A stretch of DNA of 64,000 nucleotides from Orlajensenia sp037404875 (GCF_037404875.1 NZ_JBBELO010000019.1:62001-126000); one strand, 5' to 3'; counted from the stretch's first letter, positions 16,933 to 26,538 are shown. Made by a program: numbers and translations. Notes: generated from the sequence alone by a model not told the origin.

Positions 16933-17892
16933 GTGCCCGAACTTCCCGAGGTGGAGGTGGTACGCGCCGGACTGGAACCGGCCGTCACGGGCGCGCTCAT
17001 CGCGGGGGTCGAGGTCTTCGAGCCCCGGTCGCTGAGGCGGCATGTGCAGGCGCGCGGCGGCTTCGTCGAACTGCTCGAGGGCCGGCGCCTGCTCGCGGCG
17101 GTGCGTCGCGGCAAGTTCCTCTGGGTTCCCCTCGACAGCGGCGACGCCCTCGTGGCGCACCTCGGCATGAGCGGGCAGGTGCTGCTGCGCGAGCCCGGCC
17201 GGCAGGAGAGCGGGCTGCTGCGCATCCGGCTGCACCTCGAGCATCCGGATCTCGGCGAGTTCTGGCTTCACTTCGTCGACCAGCGCATCTTCGGGTCGAT
17301 GGCGATCGACGCGATGATGCCCACGTCCGACGGGTTCGCCGCGGGATTCTCCGGGCGTGCCAAGGGACCCTGGCAGAGCCTCATCCCGGCCCAGGTCGCC
17401 CACATCGCGCGCGATCCGCTGGACCCGGCCTTCGACGACGCCGCCTTCCTCCGCGCCCTGCGGCGCACGCGCAGCGGGGTCAAGCGCGCGCTGCTAAACC
17501 AGCGCCTCGTGAGCGGCATCGGCAACATCTATGCCGATGAGGCGTTGTGGGCGGCGAAGATCCACTACGAACAGCCCGGCGACTCCCTGACGCTGCCCCG
17601 CGCACGCACACTGCTCGCCGAGGTACGCCACGTGCTCGCCAAGGCACTCGCCGAGGGCGGAACGAGCTTCGACGCGCAGTACGTCAATGTCAACGGCGCC
17701 TCCGGCTACTTCTCGCACTCCCTCAACGTCTACGGGCGGCAAGGGCTGCCGTGCCCGCGATGCGGCACCACGATCGTGCGGGAGCAGTTCATGAACCGGG
17801 GCAGCCACCTCTGTCCCCCCTGCCAGCGACTGCGGCGCCCCCGGACACCCGCTCAGACGCCGGCGACGTCGCGCCTCCACGCGCCCTCGTAG
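16933..17892 (+). CDS. mutM: Formamidopyrimidine-DNA glycosylase
   Basis: MutM removes 8-oxoguanine and formamidopyrimidines from DNA. After the GTG start the sequence is PELPEVE, with the catalytic proline and glutamate at positions 2 and 3. The helix-two-turn-helix and a C-terminal zinc finger (CPRCGTTIVREQF ... CPPCQR) are complete. It has 319 residues, with a short extension after the zinc finger. The last 40 nt overlap the convergent GNAT gene. Confidence 0.95.
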   Translation: MPELPEVEVVRAGLEPAVTGALIAGVEVFEPRSLRRHVQARGGFVELLEGRRLLAAVRRGKFLWVPLDSGDALVAHLGMSGQVLLREPGRQESGLLRIRLHLEHPDLGEFWLHFVDQRIFGSMAIDAMMPTSDGFAAGFSGRAKGPWQSLIPAQVAHIARDPLDPAFDDAAFLRALRRTRSGVKRALLNQRLVSGIGNIYADEALWAAKIHYEQPGDSLTLPRARTLLAEVRHVLAKALAEGGTSFDAQYVNVNGASGYFSHSLNVYGRQGLPCPRCGTTIVREQFMNRGSHLCPPCQRLRRPRTPAQTPATSRLHAPS

Positions 17893-18938
17893 CCGATCGG
17901 ACGGAAGCCCATCGCCTCGTTCACGGAGAGCATCGGGCGGTTCTCCTCGGCATTGAAGGTGATGATCGACGGATGCCCCGGAAAGGCGCGCTCGAGCGCC
18001 CTCAGATTCGCCAGCTTCACGAGCGTGCCCAGACGGTGTCCGCGGTGCTCGCGCAGCACGAGGGTGTCGTCCTGGGTGATCGCTCGGGTCGGCTCGGACG
18101 GCACGAGCAAGGTTGAGAAGGCGACCAAGGCGCCGCTGCCGCGATGCACCACGGCTGCCGTCAGCGGGACGAGGTCGGAGGACTCCCGCGAGGCGTCCTC
18201 CGCATCGAGGCGTGCCTCAGTCCAGACGTCTTCCGGTTCCTGCAGGCCCGCGGTCGGGGCATCCGTGCTCATGCGCGTGTGCAGCCTGGCGAGGTCGGCG
18301 CGGTATCGCGGTGGAGTCGAGCCGATCCAGGTGAGGGCGTCGTAGTCGGATGCAGCATGCACGACGGTGTCGGCCTCGAGTCTGCGCAGCGCCTCGGGAT
18401 CCGCCGGCAGCGCCAGTCGGCTTCCGCGGTTCAGCTGCTCGAGCCGGTAGCCGCGGTCGAGGAGGAAGCGCACCTCGCGATTCTCCAGCGGGACCGAGCC
18501 GAAGCCCGTCGGCGCGTCAAGGCGGGGGCCGGAGGCATCCGGTGAGGCCGCGTACACGATGAAGGTCGATCGCCCGTCATCGGTGGCGAATTGTTCGATC
18601 GCATCGCTGAGGGCGGATCCGATGCCGATGCCCCGCGCCTCCGGACGCACCAGCACCTCGAGCCAGGCATGCGTCGACGCCGGGTCTGCGAGCGTGTCGC
18701 ACACGGCGCGGCCGACGACGGCTCCGTCCAGTCGGGCGATGAGGCCGTGCTTAGGATCGAACTCGGTGTTGCGCCACATCGGGAGCAGCTCATCGGCCCT
18801 GTAGCCCAGATCATCGGTGCCATAGGCCACCGCCTCGCAGACGTTGCGCACGGCGTTCGCCGCCTCGAAGTCCTCCCAGCCGGCTGCGCCCGGCGCCTCG
18901 GGCACGATGAGAGGCTCGATGGTGAATCGCGACGTCAT
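17853..18938 (-). CDS. Tandem GNAT acetyltransferase
   Basis: A 361-residue protein with two GNAT-like halves. The first half contains LEVLVRPEARGIGIGSAL (acetyl-CoA loop, about residues 88-105). The second contains VLREHRGHRLGTLVKLANLRAL (about 288-310). This two-domain layout is common in actinobacterial acetyltransferases such as mycothiol-synthase relatives, but I cannot name the substrate. The start has GGAAGG about 8 nt upstream. It is divergent from smc. Confidence 0.85.
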   Translation of the reverse strand: MTSRFTIEPLIVPEAPGAAGWEDFEAANAVRNVCEAVAYGTDDLGYRADELLPMWRNTEFDPKHGLIARLDGAVVGRAVCDTLADPASTHAWLEVLVRPEARGIGIGSALSDAIEQFATDDGRSTFIVYAASPDASGPRLDAPTGFGSVPLENREVRFLLDRGYRLEQLNRGSRLALPADPEALRRLEADTVVHAASDYDALTWIGSTPPRYRADLARLHTRMSTDAPTAGLQEPEDVWTEARLDAEDASRESSDLVPLTAAVVHRGSGALVAFSTLLVPSEPTRAITQDDTLVLREHRGHRLGTLVKLANLRALERAFPGHPSIITFNAEENRPMLSVNEAMGFRPIGYEGAWRRDVAGV

Positions 18939-18988
18939 GCGAATGCCTTCCGTGGGCCAACATCGAGTGCGGAACTTCGCAGCCGACC

Positions 18989-18994
18989 AGCCTA
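18989..18994 (-). promoter_or_regulatory. -10 box of the GNAT gene
   Basis: On the minus strand this reads TAGGCT. It predicts a leader of about 44 nt that carries the GGAAGG ribosome binding site. Confidence 0.4.
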
Positions 18995-19026
18995 GCCGCC
19001 TGCCGGGCGCGAGGCCAGGCGTCGGG

Positions 19027-19032
19027 TACCGT
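19027..19032 (+). promoter_or_regulatory. -10 box of smc
   Basis: TACCGT lies about 37 nt before the TTG start of smc. A purine-rich GAGAAGAGG sits between them. Confidence 0.45.
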
Positions 19033-19068
19033 TGTGGCCAAGCATCCGTCACCGAGAAGAGGCGCACG

Positions 19069-22000
19069 TTGTACCTGAAGAGCCTGACCCTCAAGGGGTT
19101 CAAGTCCTTCGCGCAACCCACGACGTTCGCCTTCGAGCCGGGTGTCACGTGCGTCGTCGGTCCGAACGGCTCCGGGAAGTCGAACGTCGTCGACGCCCTG
19201 GCCTGGGTGATGGGCGAGCAGGGCGCCAAGACCCTGCGCGGCGGCAAGATGGAGGACGTCATCTTCGCCGGAACCTCCACGCGCGGGCCGCTGGGCCGCG
19301 CCGAGGTGACGCTCACCATCGACAACTCGGATGGCGCACTGCCGATCGACTACACCGAGGTGACGATCGCCCGCACGCTGTTCCGCAACGGGTCGAGCGA
19401 GTACGCCATCAACGGCGAGGGCTGCCGGCTGCTCGACGTGCAGGAGCTGCTGAGCGACTCGGGCCTCGGCCGCGAGATGCACGTCATCGTGGGGCAGGGC
19501 CAGCTCGACGCCGTGCTGCGCGCCAGCCCCGAAGAGCGCCGGGGCTTCATCGAGGAGGCGGCCGGCATCCTGAAGCACCGCCGTCGCAAGGAGAAGACGG
19601 TACGCAAGCTCGAGGCGATGCAGACCAACCTCACGCGGCTCTCCGACCTCGCAGGCGAGATCCGGCGGCAGCTGAAGCCGCTCGGCCGCCAGGCCGAGAT
19701 CGCTCGCGAGGCGCAGGGCATCGCGGCCGTGGTGCGTGACGCCCGCTCGCGCCTGCTCGCCGACGAGGTGCTCACGCTGCGCACCGCCCTGGATGCGCAC
19801 ACGCGCAGTGAGCATGAACGCCACAGCGAGCGAATCGTGCTCCAGGAGCAGCTCGAGCAGAAGCAGCTACGCATCCAGCGCATCGAGCAGGAGCAGACCG
19901 GAGACGCCGTCGACGCCGCCCGCCGAACCAGCTTCGCCCTGGAGTCCGTGCAGGAGCGGTTGCGTTCGCTGTTCACCCTCGCCAACCAGCGCATCGCCCT
20001 GCTCGGCGCGCAGGCCGAGGGTGGCGACACCACGCCGAGCGTGACGACGCAGATGGTGCAGGACGCCCGCGACGAGGCCGAACGCCTCTCCTCCCTGCTC
20101 GGTGCGGCCGAGATCCGGCTCACGCAGGCGACAGCGGCGACGAAGGCGGCCCGCACCGGGCTCGACGCCGTGGACGACGAGATCGCGGCCCAGAGTGCGC
20201 TCGTCTCGCGTCACGACCTCGAGCTGAGCAAGCTCACCGGCCAGGCCGATGCCGCGGCCTCACGCCTCGCCGCGGTACGGGGCGAGGTGCTGCGCCAGCA
20301 GAACGCGCTCGAGGGCGCGAGCGGTCGACGCGATGCCGCGATCGCCGAACTCGAGCGCGTGGAAGCGGAGTCCGACGCGACGGATGCCGGCGAGACCGAC
20401 CTCGACGAGACCTACGAGCTCGCCCAGAACGCCGTCTTCGAGGCCGAGGCCGAGATCGAGCGCCTCCGCGAGCGACTGCACGAACGCGAGCGCGAACGCG
20501 ACGGGCTCACGGCTCGAGCCGCAGCACTCTCGCTCGCCCTCGACACGAAAGACGGCTCGGCTGCCCTCGTGGCCGCCGGCATCCCGGGCGTTCTCGGGCT
20601 CGTCGCCGAGCACGTGCAGGTGCAGTCCGGGTTCGAAGCGGCGATCGCCGCTGCGCTGGGTTCCCTCGCCGACGCCGTGCTCGCCTCAGACGTGGATGCG
20701 GCGGCCCGGGCCGTGCAGTACGCCGTCGACGAGGAACTCGGCCGCGTGGAGGTCGTCGTCGCCGCTCCGGACCGCGCGGTCGCGGCGGGCGCATCCGTGG
20801 ACGGACTCACCGCCGCCACCGAGGTGCTCAGCGCGCCCGACGGAGTGCGCAGCCTTCTCGGGACGACGCTCATCTCCGAGGACCTCGACGCAGCGCGAGC
20901 CGCGTGGAGTGCTGGACTGAGCCGCTCGGCCGAGGCGGTCACGGTCATCACTCGTGCCGGGGAGGTGCTCAGCGCGTACGTGCTGCGCGGCGGGAACGGT
21001 GCGAAGCGGTCGCGGCTGGAACTGGTCGCCGAGCGGGAGAGCGCCAGGGAACGGCTCTCCGAGGTGACGGCCCTCATCGAGGATGATCGGGCGGAACTGG
21101 CCGAGCGCCGCTCGGTCCTCCAGGCGGCGAAGGAGGCTTCGGCGGCAGCACTGAGCGGCCTGCGGGAATTCGACGCGCGCCTGGCCGCTGTCACCGAACG
21201 GCGTAACCGGGCCAAGGTGCAGGCCGAGGCCGCTGCGGCCGAGCACGAAAGACTGCGGGCGGCACTGGCCCAGGCGGGCGACCGCGTGAGCGAGGCGGAG
21301 ACGGTCGCCAACACCGCCAAGGCGGCGCTCGAGACCGCGCGCTCGCGTCCGCGTCCGATCCTCGACGTGTCCCAGCGCGAGGCGCTGCTGGCGGAGCTGG
21401 AGACCGCTCGGGAGGCCGAGGTCGAGGCGCGTCTCGGCCTCGAGACGGCACGCGAGCGGGTGCGTGCCGAGCAGGCACGCGGGGAGGCCCTCGCCCGCGC
21501 TCTCGAGGCCGAGCGGGCCGCTGCCGAGGAGGCCGCGCGGCGTGCCGTCATCCGTCGCCGTCAGGTGGCAGCGGCGACCGGTGTGGTCGAGGCGCTGCCC
21601 GCCGTCCTCTCCTCGGTCGAGGCATCCGCGAGCCAGGCGCGCGTGGTGCTCGCCACCGCCGAGCAGGAGCGTGCAGGCCAGAACGAGGAACTCGGCCGGC
21701 TGCGCCGCGAGGAGGCCGGGCTGCGTGAGCGTCTGCAGGCCGTGACCGAGAACGTGCACGGTCTTGAACTGGCCATCTACGAGAAGAAGCTGCACCTCTC
21801 GAGCCTGCTGGAGCGGGCAGGCTCCGAGCTGGGACTGGTCGAAGACGTGCTCGTCGCTGAGTACGGACCCGACGTTGCCGTGCCGGCGGATGTCGAGGGC
21901 GGTGAACCCCGACCCTTCGACCGGGCGGAGCAGCAGCGCCGGCTCGAGAAGGCCGAACGCGGCTACGCCCAGCTGGGCCGGGTGAACCCGCTGGCCCTCG

Positions 22001-22584
22001 AGGAGTTCGCCGCGCTGGAACAGCGCCATTCCTTCCTCACGGAACAGCTGAACGACCTCACGAACACGCGGCGCGACCTGATCAGCATCATCGAGGAGAT
22101 CGACGAGAAGATGCAGGTGATCTTCGAGGCGGCCTTCCTCGACACCCAGGCCGCGTTCACGGAGGTCTTCCCGATCCTGTTCCCGGGTGGAACCGGCAGC
22201 ATCACGCTGACCGACCCCGAGAACCTGCTCACCACGGGCATCGAGGTGGCGGTGAAGCCGGCCGGGAAGAAGATCGAGCGGCTCTCGTTGCTCTCGGGTG
22301 GTGAGCGCTCGCTCGCAGCCGTGGCCCTGCTCATCGCCATCTTCAAGGCGCGGCCGAGCCCCTTCTACATCATGGACGAGGTCGAGGCGGCGCTCGACGA
22401 CGCCAACCTCGGGCGGCTGCTGCGCATCTTCGAAGACCTGCGCGCCTCGAGCCAGCTCATCGTGATCACGCACCAGAAGCGCACCATGGAGATCGCGGAC
22501 GCGCTCTACGGAGTCTCCATGCGGCAGGACGGAGTCTCAGCTGTGGTCGGCCAGCGGGTGGCCGAGGAGCGCGTCAGCGCCTGA
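19069..22584 (+). CDS. smc: Chromosome segregation protein SMC
   Basis: SMC is the ATPase of bacterial condensin, which loops and segregates chromosomes with ScpA and ScpB. The 1171-residue protein starts at a TTG (YLKSLTLKGFKSFA follows) behind GAGAAGAGG. Walker A is GPNGSGKSN at 31-39. Two coiled-coil arms flank a hinge at about 505-670. The ABC signature LSGGE is at 1075-1079, and Walker B YIMDEVEAALDD is around 1100-1110. Full length. It is monocistronic in appearance, ending at a palindromic repeat. Confidence 0.96.
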   Translation: MYLKSLTLKGFKSFAQPTTFAFEPGVTCVVGPNGSGKSNVVDALAWVMGEQGAKTLRGGKMEDVIFAGTSTRGPLGRAEVTLTIDNSDGALPIDYTEVTIARTLFRNGSSEYAINGEGCRLLDVQELLSDSGLGREMHVIVGQGQLDAVLRASPEERRGFIEEAAGILKHRRRKEKTVRKLEAMQTNLTRLSDLAGEIRRQLKPLGRQAEIAREAQGIAAVVRDARSRLLADEVLTLRTALDAHTRSEHERHSERIVLQEQLEQKQLRIQRIEQEQTGDAVDAARRTSFALESVQERLRSLFTLANQRIALLGAQAEGGDTTPSVTTQMVQDARDEAERLSSLLGAAEIRLTQATAATKAARTGLDAVDDEIAAQSALVSRHDLELSKLTGQADAAASRLAAVRGEVLRQQNALEGASGRRDAAIAELERVEAESDATDAGETDLDETYELAQNAVFEAEAEIERLRERLHERERERDGLTARAAALSLALDTKDGSAALVAAGIPGVLGLVAEHVQVQSGFEAAIAAALGSLADAVLASDVDAAARAVQYAVDEELGRVEVVVAAPDRAVAAGASVDGLTAATEVLSAPDGVRSLLGTTLISEDLDAARAAWSAGLSRSAEAVTVITRAGEVLSAYVLRGGNGAKRSRLELVAERESARERLSEVTALIEDDRAELAERRSVLQAAKEASAAALSGLREFDARLAAVTERRNRAKVQAEAAAAEHERLRAALAQAGDRVSEAETVANTAKAALETARSRPRPILDVSQREALLAELETAREAEVEARLGLETARERVRAEQARGEALARALEAERAAAEEAARRAVIRRRQVAAATGVVEALPAVLSSVEASASQARVVLATAEQERAGQNEELGRLRREEAGLRERLQAVTENVHGLELAIYEKKLHLSSLLERAGSELGLVEDVLVAEYGPDVAVPADVEGGEPRPFDRAEQQRRLEKAERGYAQLGRVNPLALEEFAALEQRHSFLTEQLNDLTNTRRDLISIIEEIDEKMQVIFEAAFLDTQAAFTEVFPILFPGGTGSITLTDPENLLTTGIEVAVKPAGKKIERLSLLSGGERSLAAVALLIAIFKARPSPFYIMDEVEAALDDANLGRLLRIFEDLRASSQLIVITHQKRTMEIADALYGVSMRQDGVSAVVGQRVAEERVSA

Positions 22585-22644
22585 GCCGCCGCCCGCCCGC
22601 GCCCGCGGCGCCGGCCGCGCCCGCCCGCGCGTGCCCCGCCGAGT

Positions 22645-22708
22645 GTTGCGCCACTTCGACGGCCGTTGCGCCAGAACAACGGGCGCAACGAGCCCCGAAG
22701 TGGCGCAA
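22645..22708. repeat. Nested intergenic palindrome, copy 2
   Basis: Outer arms TTGCGCCACTTC (22646-22657) and GAAGTGGCGCAA (22697-22708) enclose a weaker inner stem GTTGCGCC (22665-22672) and GGCGCAAC (22682-22689). This is the same architecture and arm sequence as 5542-5606. It again sits between convergent genes (smc and the VOC gene). Confidence 0.85.
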
Positions 22709-22722
22709 GGGCGTCAGCCCAG

Positions 22723-23133
22723 TCAGGCCGTCGGTGATTGCGCGATGCGTACCGTGTTGCCCGAGGGATCCCGGAAGGCGCAGTCGCGCGGCCCCCACGG
22801 CTGGTCGATGGGCTCTTGAAGAACCTCGGCGCCCGAAGCGCGCACCGTCTCGAAGGTCGCGTCGACATCGTCCGAGCGGAAGACGAGGATGGGCAGTACG
22901 CCCTTGGTGAGCAGCTCCTGCAGGGCGTCGCCGTCGGCCTGAGACCGGCCGGCGTGGGGCACCGAGAGCACGATCTCGGGACCGGGCTGGGCGTCGCTTC
23001 CCAGGGTGACCCAGCGGAACCCGCCGGAGGCAACATCGTTGCGCACCTGGAGGCCGAGGGCATCGCCATAGAAGGCGATCGACTCGTCGACGTCGTTGAC
23101 GGTGATGTTGCAGTACTGAAGTGCGATGGTCAT
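22723..23133 (-). CDS. VOC family (glyoxalase-like) protein
   Basis: A 136-residue vicinal-oxygen-chelate protein with the two beta-alpha-beta-beta-beta modules: ITVNDVDESIAFYGDALGL at the start, and VDATFETVRASGAEVLQEP ... FRDPSGNTVRI at the end. Such proteins bind a metal in glyoxalases, dioxygenases or bleomycin-resistance proteins; the substrate cannot be told. The ATG is preceded on its strand by TAGAGT 7 nt away, so the mRNA is probably leaderless. Confidence 0.85.
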   Translation of the reverse strand: MTIALQYCNITVNDVDESIAFYGDALGLQVRNDVASGGFRWVTLGSDAQPGPEIVLSVPHAGRSQADGDALQELLTKGVLPILVFRSDDVDATFETVRASGAEVLQEPIDQPWGPRDCAFRDPSGNTVRIAQSPTA

Positions 23134-23140
23134 GAGGCCG

Positions 23141-23146
23141 ACTCTA
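23141..23146 (-). promoter_or_regulatory. -10 box of the VOC gene (leaderless)
   Basis: On the minus strand this reads TAGAGT and ends 7 nt before the ATG at 23133. Confidence 0.55.
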
Positions 23147-23360
23147 TTCCGGCGATCCCGCCGGTACTTCTCCGATCCTGCTCGATCGCATCCGTGGGCG
23201 AGCGACAGCGCGGGGTCGTCGCCACGGGTGTGGCCGGGGCGTTCGCACCTGTCGGATGCCGTCTGCCCGTCCTCCACACATTCCAACCCACTACTTCTGC
23301 GTGCTCGGGGGCGTGTGGCAGCGAGCCCGCAGCAATTGCGGGTCCGACCGGATCGAGCAC

Positions 23361-23576
23361 GCAGGAATTGCGGGTGTCGGCGCTGCCGCACCCACAGAAT
23401 CTGCGGGCTCGGCATCCGTAGCTGCGAGAACGCAGAAATTGTGGGTGCCGCGGCTGCCCACTAACTCCGCGGGCTCGGCATCCGTAGCTGCGAGAACGGA
23501 GGAATTGCGGGTGCCGGGGCTGCGACACCCACGGAATCTGCGGGATCGGGAACGCCGCACCCGCCGAATCTGCGGG
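23361..23576. repeat. Degenerate inverted/direct repeat cluster
   Basis: The 469-nt gap 23134-23602 holds no gene but a cluster of related short units. Three A units resemble GCAGGAATTGCGGGTG (23361-23376, 23432-23447, 23499-23513). B units resemble their inverted form, CACCCACAGAATCTGCGGG (23389-23407, 23526-23544, 23558-23576), with a worn copy near 23456-23472. Two exact 30-bp direct repeats at 23403-23432 and 23469-23498 give a 66-bp period. Alternating A and B units could fold into hairpins. The part 23147-23360 shows nothing recognisable beyond a weak first A-like unit near 23330. Confidence 0.75.
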
Positions 23577-23602
23577 ATCGGCGCCCGGGCCGCGGGACGC
23601 GG

Positions 23603-24964
23603 TCAGGGGAGCGGGCGGTTGCTGCGGATGACTCCCTGCGGGTCGACCCGCTGCTTGATGGCCGCGAGCTTCGCGATCGTCGCGGGCGGGAACGCATCCG
23701 CCAGTCCGGCGCCCGCGCCCAGGAACGTCGGCACCATGCCCTGGGCGGGGTAGCGGTCGGCGACGTCCCGCAACGGCTGCAGGGCGGCCTGGGCCGCCGG
23801 CACCTGCGCGGGATCGAAGATGAGCACGCCGGCTCCGATGAGGGCGGGTGCCGAGATCGCGCCCAGCAGCGCATCGCTCTGCCGGCCGATGGCGCCGCCG
23901 AGGATCCGCACTCCGGCGCGCGAGAGCCCCTTCTCGGCGCCCGCGAGGAACGCGTCCACGAACGCCTTCGCCGACTCACGGTCGAAACCGTCGATCGTTC
24001 CGCCCCAGTCCACGGTCGGCATCGGGTCGACGGGCTCGTTCGCCACCGCGGCGAGGCCGCCGATCGTGAACGAGGTCAGGCCGTCGATGATCGGCGTGGC
24101 GATGCCGCGCAGCGCCTGTGCCACGGGCTCTGCGGATGCGGCATCCCCGAGGGCGACGATCGCCACGGACGTGACGGAGCGCCCCCTCAGCGGCTCGGGC
24201 AGGACAGGAAGGTCGGGAAAGCGAGCAACTCCCACGTCGATGCCGAGCTCGGGATGCTCCGCGGCCAGATCTGAGACCGCGAGGAAGACGTCCACGGCGG
24301 CCTCGAGCGGATAGAACAGCGATCCGCCGAACAACGCGTCGCCCGGATGCAGGCGGAACTCGATCGCGGTCACCACTCCGAACAGCCCGCCGCCGCCCCG
24401 GAGGGCCCACAGCAGCTCGGCGTCCGAGTCTTCGGTGACCCGGCGCACCGCACCGGTGCCGTCCACGAGCTCGACCGCCGTCACGGAATCGGCGGCGAGG
24501 CCGTACGCGCGAGAGAACATCGAGTGGCCGCCGCCGAGGGACAGGCCTACGACGTTGACCTCGGGGTTGCTGCCCGAGAGGGCGATGAGGCCCGTGCCGT
24601 CGAGCTGGGAGAGAGCGGGTCCCCAATTGACGCCGGCTCCGACGCGGGCGGATGCGGTCTCGACGTCGATCGTGATCTCGTCGAACCGCTTCGGGCGCAC
24701 GAGGATGACGCCCTCGAGCGAGCCGTTCGCCCCGTGCCCGTTGGGCTGGGTGCTCACTCCCAGTCCGGCCGCAGCGGCGGCGCGCACGATGCGCTCGACG
24801 TCGTCGACGTCTGCCGGCACCGCGATGGCCGCCGGCCGTTGGTCGACGGAGAGGTTCCACGGCAGCCGCGCCGTCTCGTACTGCTCATCGCCCGGCAGCA
24901 CGAGGTCGCCGGAGAGTTCTGCCCGAAGGGCGTCCAGTGCGGATGATTCTGTCGTCAGTGACAC
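23603..24964 (-). CDS. FAD-binding oxidoreductase (berberine-bridge type)
   Basis: A 453-residue FAD-linked oxidase of the PCMH/BBE type. The N-terminal FAD domain has PADVDDVERIVRAAAAAGLGV, then QPNGHGANG with the histidine that commonly binds FAD covalently, then GLSLGGGHSMFSRAYGLAADSV. The C-terminus ends in the BBE-like VDPQGVIRSNRPLP. The substrate is unknown; relatives oxidise sugars or secondary metabolites. The GTG start has a GGAG 6 nt upstream. No signal peptide from this start. It is isolated beside a repeat cluster and divergent from ftsY. Confidence 0.87.
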   Translation of the reverse strand: MSLTTESSALDALRAELSGDLVLPGDEQYETARLPWNLSVDQRPAAIAVPADVDDVERIVRAAAAAGLGVSTQPNGHGANGSLEGVILVRPKRFDEITIDVETASARVGAGVNWGPALSQLDGTGLIALSGSNPEVNVVGLSLGGGHSMFSRAYGLAADSVTAVELVDGTGAVRRVTEDSDAELLWALRGGGGLFGVVTAIEFRLHPGDALFGGSLFYPLEAAVDVFLAVSDLAAEHPELGIDVGVARFPDLPVLPEPLRGRSVTSVAIVALGDAASAEPVAQALRGIATPIIDGLTSFTIGGLAAVANEPVDPMPTVDWGGTIDGFDRESAKAFVDAFLAGAEKGLSRAGVRILGGAIGRQSDALLGAISAPALIGAGVLIFDPAQVPAAQAALQPLRDVADRYPAQGMVPTFLGAGAGLADAFPPATIAKLAAIKQRVDPQGVIRSNRPLP

Positions 24965-25004
24965 GAAGGTCTCCAGGTTCGTGAGGGATTGTCGGGTCAG
25001 CGCC

Positions 25005-25010
25005 ACGCTA
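25005..25010 (-). promoter_or_regulatory. -10 box of the FAD oxidase gene
   Basis: On the minus strand this reads TAGCGT, about 40 nt before the GTG at 24964. It leaves room for the GGAG-bearing leader. Confidence 0.4.
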
Positions 25011-25125
25011 GCGAGCAGCACCGACACGGCAGAAGAGCTTCGTACCCGCCACGCACGGCGGTTCGCTGCCCGCGTATTCCGATGCATGAACCGCCGTCGC
25101 GAGAAGCCGGCCATCGCCGCCCCGG

Positions 25126-25131
25126 TACGCT
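25126..25131 (+). promoter_or_regulatory. -10 box of ftsY (leaderless)
   Basis: TACGCT ends 6 nt before the ATG at 25138. Confidence 0.6.
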
Positions 25132-25137
25132 GGGCGC

Positions 25138-26013
25138 ATGGCAGAACGCAGTTCGTGGTCGCTCGCCGGCGCACTCCGTGGCATGTTCACGAAGAAGACG
25201 ATCGACGAGGGCACGTGGGAAGACCTCGAGGACGCCCTCATCACGGCGGACTTCGGCCCCGACCTCACGGATGCGATCGTCGCCGACCTGCGCGCGAAGG
25301 TCGCCCGCTACAACACCACCGATCCCGCCGACCTGCAGCGGATGCTGCGGGAGGGCATCGAGGAGCGCCTCGTGCGCTTCGACACGACCCTCAAGCTCAC
25401 TGAGCGACCAGCCGTCGTGCTCGTCGTCGGCGTCAACGGCGTGGGCAAGACCACGACCATCGGCAAGTTCGCCCGCTTCCTGCGCACCTACGGACGCACG
25501 GTCGTCGTCGGGGCCGCCGACACGTTCCGAGCCGCGGCGGTCGAGCAGCTCGCCACCTGGGCGCAGCGCGCCGGCGTCGAGGTCGTGCGGCCGCAGCACC
25601 AGGGCCAGGATCCCGCGTCGGTCGCCTTCCAGACCATCGAGAAGGCCAAGGCCGACGGCACCGAGATCGTGATCATCGACACCGCCGGACGCCTGCAGAC
25701 CAAGGGCGGCCTGATGGACGAGTTGTCCAAGATCCGCCGGGTCATCGAGAAGCAGGCGCCGATCAGCGAGGTGCTGCTCGTGCTCGACGCCACGACGGGC
25801 CAGAACGGGCTCGCCCAGGCGCAGGCCTTCGTCGAGCACGCGGGCGTCACCGGTCTCGTGCTCACCAAGCTCGACGGTTCGGCGAAGGGCGGCTTCGTGC
25901 TCTCGGTGCAGGATGTCACGGGCATCCCGATCAAGCTCGTCGGGCAGGGTGAGGGCATCGGCGACCTCACCGGCTTCACGCCGCACGTCTTCGCCCAGCA
26001 ACTGGTGGGCTGA
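25138..26013 (+). CDS. ftsY: Signal recognition particle receptor FtsY
   Basis: The SRP receptor GTPase that docks ribosome-nascent chain complexes at the membrane. The 291-residue protein has only a short N domain and no acidic A domain, as in many actinobacteria. The G motifs are VVGVNGVGKTTT (P-loop), AADTFRAAA, IIDTAGRLQ and LTKLDGSAKGG. Its partner ffh is 540 nt downstream, separated by one small gene. A leaderless promoter precedes it. Confidence 0.96.
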   Translation: MAERSSWSLAGALRGMFTKKTIDEGTWEDLEDALITADFGPDLTDAIVADLRAKVARYNTTDPADLQRMLREGIEERLVRFDTTLKLTERPAVVLVVGVNGVGKTTTIGKFARFLRTYGRTVVVGAADTFRAAAVEQLATWAQRAGVEVVRPQHQGQDPASVAFQTIEKAKADGTEIVIIDTAGRLQTKGGLMDELSKIRRVIEKQAPISEVLLVLDATTGQNGLAQAQAFVEHAGVTGLVLTKLDGSAKGGFVLSVQDVTGIPIKLVGQGEGIGDLTGFTPHVFAQQLVG

Positions 26014-26016
26014 GCC

Positions 26017-26499
26017 ATGGCGATCGAGCACGACTACTTCGGCATCATCGGGGACTACTGGTCGGAGCGGGTTCCCGCCGGCGACCAGGACGTGGAGGTC
26101 GTCGTCGACGCCGACCCCGCGACCGTGAGCATGGACGCCCTCGACATCGCCGCCGGCATGATCGTGGAGCTCGAGGTGCTCGACGCCGAGGCCAGGGAGG
26201 CGTTCGTCTCCGAGTTGGCGAGCGGCTCGTCGGCGACGAGCGCCTTCGTCGCCGCGCTCCTCGAGCAGCTGGATGCCGACACCCTCGCCGACGCGGTCGA
26301 TCGCGAGTCGGGCGACGCCCAGATCGACGTGCTGCGTTCCCTCGAACTGCTGCGGGTCGACATCCGGCCGGGCAACGACGGTGACGAGGAAGCGTTCGCC
26401 TCGTTCGAGTACGCGCTCGCCCCCGACGAGACCGACGTGCGCATCGTGGCCATCCTCGATGCCCGGGCCGAGGTCGTCTCGGTCGACGCGCAGCTCTGA
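26017..26499 (+). CDS. DUF2004 family protein
   Basis: A 160-residue acidic protein with no signal peptide or membrane segment. It matches actinobacterial DUF2004 proteins, which are found beside ftsY and ffh; I know of no assigned function. It starts 3 nt after ftsY and is surely co-transcribed with it. Confidence 0.75.
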   Translation: MAIEHDYFGIIGDYWSERVPAGDQDVEVVVDADPATVSMDALDIAAGMIVELEVLDAEAREAFVSELASGSSATSAFVAALLEQLDADTLADAVDRESGDAQIDVLRSLELLRVDIRPGNDGDEEAFASFEYALAPDETDVRIVAILDARAEVVSVDAQL

Positions 26500-26538
26500 G
26501 TCCGGCACCAGCGGCGGAGCAACCCGTCGGCGGGCCGG

